42,613 nucleotides of DNA from Gryganskiella cystojenkinii (lineage: Eukaryota > Mortierellomycota > Mortierellomycetes > Mortierellales > Mortierellaceae). The position numbers and the translations under genes were made by a program. Of the stretch, positions 39,554-42,613 are shown in pieces (positions within the stretch are counted from its first letter, which is position 1; the number at the start of each line of letters is the position of its first letter). Under the pieces are notes generated by a model that was not told the origin of the DNA, did not search any database, and worked only from the letters and a program-made list of their open reading frames with translations. The stretch spans positions 380 to 42,992 of the forward strand of contig JAAAIG010000269.1 in the NCBI GenBank assembly GCA_015852425.1. Direction: 5' to 3'.

Positions 39554-41605
39554 ATGGAGATTCTCGAAGTCGCCGAGAACGTTGCTCAATATCTCGACAA
39601 AAAAGATAAGGCTGCTTGTCTCCACGTCTGCAAGACCTGGTATCGACACATTCTTTCCTCACTCTACCACACGGTAGAAGCACCTTACAATTCCGTCCTG
39701 TCGCTCGAGGCATTACTCCTTCATGGACATCGCATCCGCCACCTCAATCTCGGCCGTCATCTCGTGTCTCATTTTCATCCCCAACTCGAATTTTATTCAC
39801 ACCATCGGAACCTCATCCCAAATCTGACCGAGCTCACTATCAGTCTAAGCGCAATCCAACGCGACGATGACCGATACGCCTGGCTTGCAGTCTTTATCGC
39901 AGTCGTCAACTCTGGTCGAAAACTTCGTAAATTGACGCTCGAGGATGAAAAACAAAATCCCAGTCCGAGACCCTGTTGGACCTATCTCTTCTCTCAATTC
40001 GACCCACACCAGACCGTCCTCGAGGAGCTCAAGTTGAGGTACATCTACTTGAACGACGAGGAAGAGACCCGGCTGATGTTGTCGAAATTCGCAGCCACGC
40101 TTAGAGTCTTAGATGTCTCTTTTTGTGGACTCCTCCCTCGACTTTTGTCCACCGAAGCTGCTGCTGCTACTGCTGCTGCCTTATCGAACGTATCACAGCA
40201 CCAACCAACACCACGACGACCACCTCCTCTCTTCCCACAGATGAGGAAAATAAGTCTCTGGAGTGCCTGCCCAACCCTGCTACATGAGCTCGATTGGATC
40301 GTTCAGTGCCCGAATCTTGAGATCCTCCAATATCACGGAAAAACTCCAAGCCCGTATCCTTCGGAACGCTGGGCTATCTGTGACCGCCTGCGTGAGCGTC
40401 CCTCTTTTCCTGTCAGTGACCAAGGCCAACTTTATGACGGCCAAAAACACGATGCAACAGAACGATCTCCTGGAGTAGAGCCCTTCATACCACAACAGCC
40501 ACGCTACACGTGGTGGCCCTACCTTCAAGAACTCGATTTCTGCTGCCTTAACTATAAGAATGGCCACATGAGCGACAGTGAAATGGCGGATTTTTTAAAC
40601 TGCTGTCCACCTTTGAAGGTGCTTCGAATGAACAACAGCGGATTTTGGTATCGGTCCCTGGACGCGCTCGAAACGCGAGGCCATGTTCGTTCGCTGGAGA
40701 CACTGAGTCTCCGTTGTAGTCCGGACGTTCAACCCTGGATGGTACAATGGATCCTGTGTTGTTCCCCCAGATTACGATCCCTCCAATGTGATTACATGGC
40801 CGCGCATGAGATGGTCCAGGACATAACCGAGGAAAAAGTTGACACCGAGACCGAATCATCATTGTTGGTGATGTCGGCTCGAGAAGCTCAAAGGAGACAA
40901 AGCGAGGTGGACCGTGCAGCGGATCTAAAGAAAATCACCCAGGAAATCGAACAGCACCAGCACCGGTTCCCCTCCGAATTGAACGCGATCATGCACCGGT
41001 ACAATTCCCGACGACAACGCCATCTGGATCGCGTCAGGTCTTGGGTTTGCTTGGATCTCGAGTGTTTAGAAACGATAATTTGGTTCGAGAACGATAATGC
41101 TAGATCAGTCGTCGAAAAGGATTCTGCTACATCTCCGCTTTTTGAAACCGCTACAGCTGGTCAAGGTCAAGGTCAATATCAAAGAGCAAGAATAGGACCA
41201 ACAATTTGGGATGTACAAGTCTTGAATCAACTGGCACAACTGAAAAGTCTCAAGCGATTGGTCCTGTCTCAGTATCGCGTCATGGACCAGAACAGACAAA
41301 GAGGTATCCGACTCAAACTACCCTACCTGGGTCATCTTTCGACTTTGACCTCCCTCCAGAGGCTGACCTTGAGCGCAACCAAGTCTGGTAATATGGATCA
41401 CATCCTAGACGAGCTTGAAGTCCGATGGATGATGGAGCATTGGCCAAGGATCAAGGCGATCGCATCCAGGTTTCGCGTGCAGGCGGGTTACAGCGAGATT
41501 CTTTCGGCAGAAGAAAAGATCAGAGAGGATGGTCGTATTCGGGACGAATTGTCTCAACTTGCAGGATCGAGAGGTATTCAACTTTATTTGTGGAAGCCTT
41601 TTTAG
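39554..41605 (+). CDS. F-box protein with LRR-like C-terminal region
   Basis: Single exon, 683 residues. The N-terminus MEILEVAENVAQYLDKKDKA with CLHVCKTWYRHI is an F-box (about residues 1-38), the Skp1-binding part of SCF ubiquitin ligases. The rest contains irregular leucine-rich segments such as RIRHLNLGRHLVS, LTELTISLSA, LEELKLRYIYL, LRVLDVSFCGLL, LKVLRMNNSGF, LETLSLRCSPD and LKRLVLSQY, typical of the F-box/LRR proteins abundant in Mortierella-like fungi. A charged helix (about 440-500) interrupts the repeats. Substrate unknown. It starts 219 bp after the Serinc stop on the same strand and converges on Argonaute, with 182 bp between stops. Confidence 0.8.
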   Translation: MEILEVAENVAQYLDKKDKAACLHVCKTWYRHILSSLYHTVEAPYNSVLSLEALLLHGHRIRHLNLGRHLVSHFHPQLEFYSHHRNLIPNLTELTISLSAIQRDDDRYAWLAVFIAVVNSGRKLRKLTLEDEKQNPSPRPCWTYLFSQFDPHQTVLEELKLRYIYLNDEEETRLMLSKFAATLRVLDVSFCGLLPRLLSTEAAAATAAALSNVSQHQPTPRRPPPLFPQMRKISLWSACPTLLHELDWIVQCPNLEILQYHGKTPSPYPSERWAICDRLRERPSFPVSDQGQLYDGQKHDATERSPGVEPFIPQQPRYTWWPYLQELDFCCLNYKNGHMSDSEMADFLNCCPPLKVLRMNNSGFWYRSLDALETRGHVRSLETLSLRCSPDVQPWMVQWILCCSPRLRSLQCDYMAAHEMVQDITEEKVDTETESSLLVMSAREAQRRQSEVDRAADLKKITQEIEQHQHRFPSELNAIMHRYNSRRQRHLDRVRSWVCLDLECLETIIWFENDNARSVVEKDSATSPLFETATAGQGQGQYQRARIGPTIWDVQVLNQLAQLKSLKRLVLSQYRVMDQNRQRGIRLKLPYLGHLSTLTSLQRLTLSATKSGNMDHILDELEVRWMMEHWPRIKAIASRFRVQAGYSEILSAEEKIREDGRIRDELSQLAGSRGIQLYLWKPF

Positions 41606-41787
41606 ACCTTAAAAAAAATTCTTCATTTCAAATGTATATGTATTTGTTGTACGCATGTTTTGCTATATCGTTTTGTGCACCCAACGAAAACTGAAAACGA
41701 GTCAAAGGTCGATGAAGCTGGACAGATGTTTCTCGCCCTAAAGACGTGAGTCGTCGCGGACCAAATTCGTTCACAAATGGGAAACCT

Positions 41788-42521
41788 TTACATGAACCAC
41801 ATCACTGTAAACAGAAAGGGAGAGAGATAAAAAGTTAGAATCTTCGTTCCTTCACCAAACCGGGCAAAAATAATAATAAAATAAATGCAAAACACTAGCA
41901 CGAACACGCAGTGCCTTTCGATTTATATTTTTTGTTTTACCTTTGATAAGATCCGGAGCGACGCGGCCATAAGTCGAGGCATCACCGACACCCGTCATCT
42001 CTGTCGTCGTCGACATGCCCTCGCTCGAATGTTCACCCTTGGAATGGAATCGAGCCCGGGACGCGACCACATGTGCATAATATGCCGGTGGGACCAACGA
42101 GACCGTTCGGGTGCAGCGCGCGTACAGATGACACAACTTGTACGTGATCTCTTGCAGTTCGTCCGCTTTGAAGTTGTTCTCGTCCTTCAACACATGGTAA
42201 TGCGCTGGTCTCGAGGTGCCGAGGAGACCTGCATGTGATTGCAAATAGAAATCAAACTCGAACGGGTGCACGATCCCGGAATCGACCACGGTCCCCGGTT
42301 GACAGTTGCCGGATCGGTCGGCCTCATCCCGTCGTTTCGGGAAAAACCGAGCGTGATGACGCTTCTGGACCACAACAAACGTCAATTTTGGGTTGTAACC
42401 TCTCTCGAGAATCTTGAAGGCCTCCTTCAGTGCCGGGACTTCTGTCTGCATCACCTCCGAGAACTGACCCTCCGAGACACCGTCCCGGTAAAATAGGATG
42501 CGTTCAGGCTTTGAGCCAGTC
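41788..42521 (-). CDS. Argonaute, C-terminal PIWI part (5' end outside window)
   Basis: Two exons are visible on the minus strand (42521-41941 and 41804-41788), split by a 136-bp intron. They encode the end of the PIWI domain: [20 protein letters not shown], then [72 protein letters not shown] and [16 protein letters not shown]. This is near-canonical Argonaute; the His of PAHYHVL is the last member of the catalytic DEDH tetrad in slicer-competent proteins. The earlier Asp/Glu lie outside the window. The final exon adds only VMWFM and a stop, matching the family's terminal V-M-x-x-M/F pattern. The acceptor before 42521 is TCATAG, so the last 92 bases of the window are mostly intron. Argonaute binds small RNAs in gene silencing. 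Confidence 0.93.
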
Positions 42522-42613
42522 CTATGATTATATGACAGTACATGAAAAAAGAGAACATAACAAGGCTCCAGCTAGAAACACTTAGTGGATCACCGAGGAA
42601 AAAAAAAAAAGAA

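Noticed and set aside
1..42613. CRISPR arrays, transposons or retroelements
   Set aside because: No spaced repeats, terminal repeats, reverse transcriptase or transposase motifs were found; the only long repeat is the tandem gene duplication.

Overview
The window is nuclear DNA of a filamentous fungus. Genes carry short GT-AG introns (about 50-240 bp), several have TATA boxes 130-170 bp before the ATG, and intergenic DNA is rich in A/T and pyrimidine tracts. The gene set (CreA/Mig1-type repressor, Zn2Cys6 factor, Argonaute, Serinc, twin CX9C protein) is fungal. Long Gln/Asn/Ser/Thr insertions inside conserved enzymes suggest an early-diverging fungus; a Mortierella-like member of Mucoromycota is my best guess, by inference only. 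I recognise no virus, plasmid, rRNA, tRNA or CRISPR array.

Left part (1-18.5 kb): a CreA/Mig1-like C2H2 repressor (minus) preceded by more than 4 kb without a convincing gene; an NmrA-like Rossmann protein (minus) divergent from CMC1, a cytochrome-oxidase assembly factor (plus, 3 exons); a Zn2Cys6 transcription factor of 1083 residues with poly-Gln C-terminus (minus, 4 exons); and a lipid-droplet hydrolase LDAH (minus, 4 exons).

Middle (18.8-23.7 kb): a 1495-residue inositol-polyphosphate 5-phosphatase (plus, 4 exons) whose catalytic motifs are spread over about 1060 residues by four low-complexity insertions.

23.8-33 kb is the most distinctive part: a same-strand cluster of four intact genes and one decayed copy for small secreted, GPI-type, eight-cysteine proteins that share a WSQGC motif. 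An F-box gene sits among them. The last two members lie on a direct tandem duplication with a 1389 bp period. The family resembles CFEM proteins in cysteine number and order but lacks the CFEM aspartate, so I treat it as an unassigned surface-protein family undergoing birth and death.

Right part (33.9-42.6 kb): a possible small spliced gene; a pinin/SDK/memA splicing-factor homologue (minus) whose conserved domain is interrupted by a Ser/Arg-rich repeat insertion; a divergent Serinc gene (plus, 6 exons, one only 24 nt); an F-box/LRR-like gene (plus); and the 3' end of an Argonaute gene (minus) running off the right edge.

The neighbours cover unrelated housekeeping and regulatory jobs, so there is no operon-like pathway; the only functional cluster is the cysteine-rich surface family.
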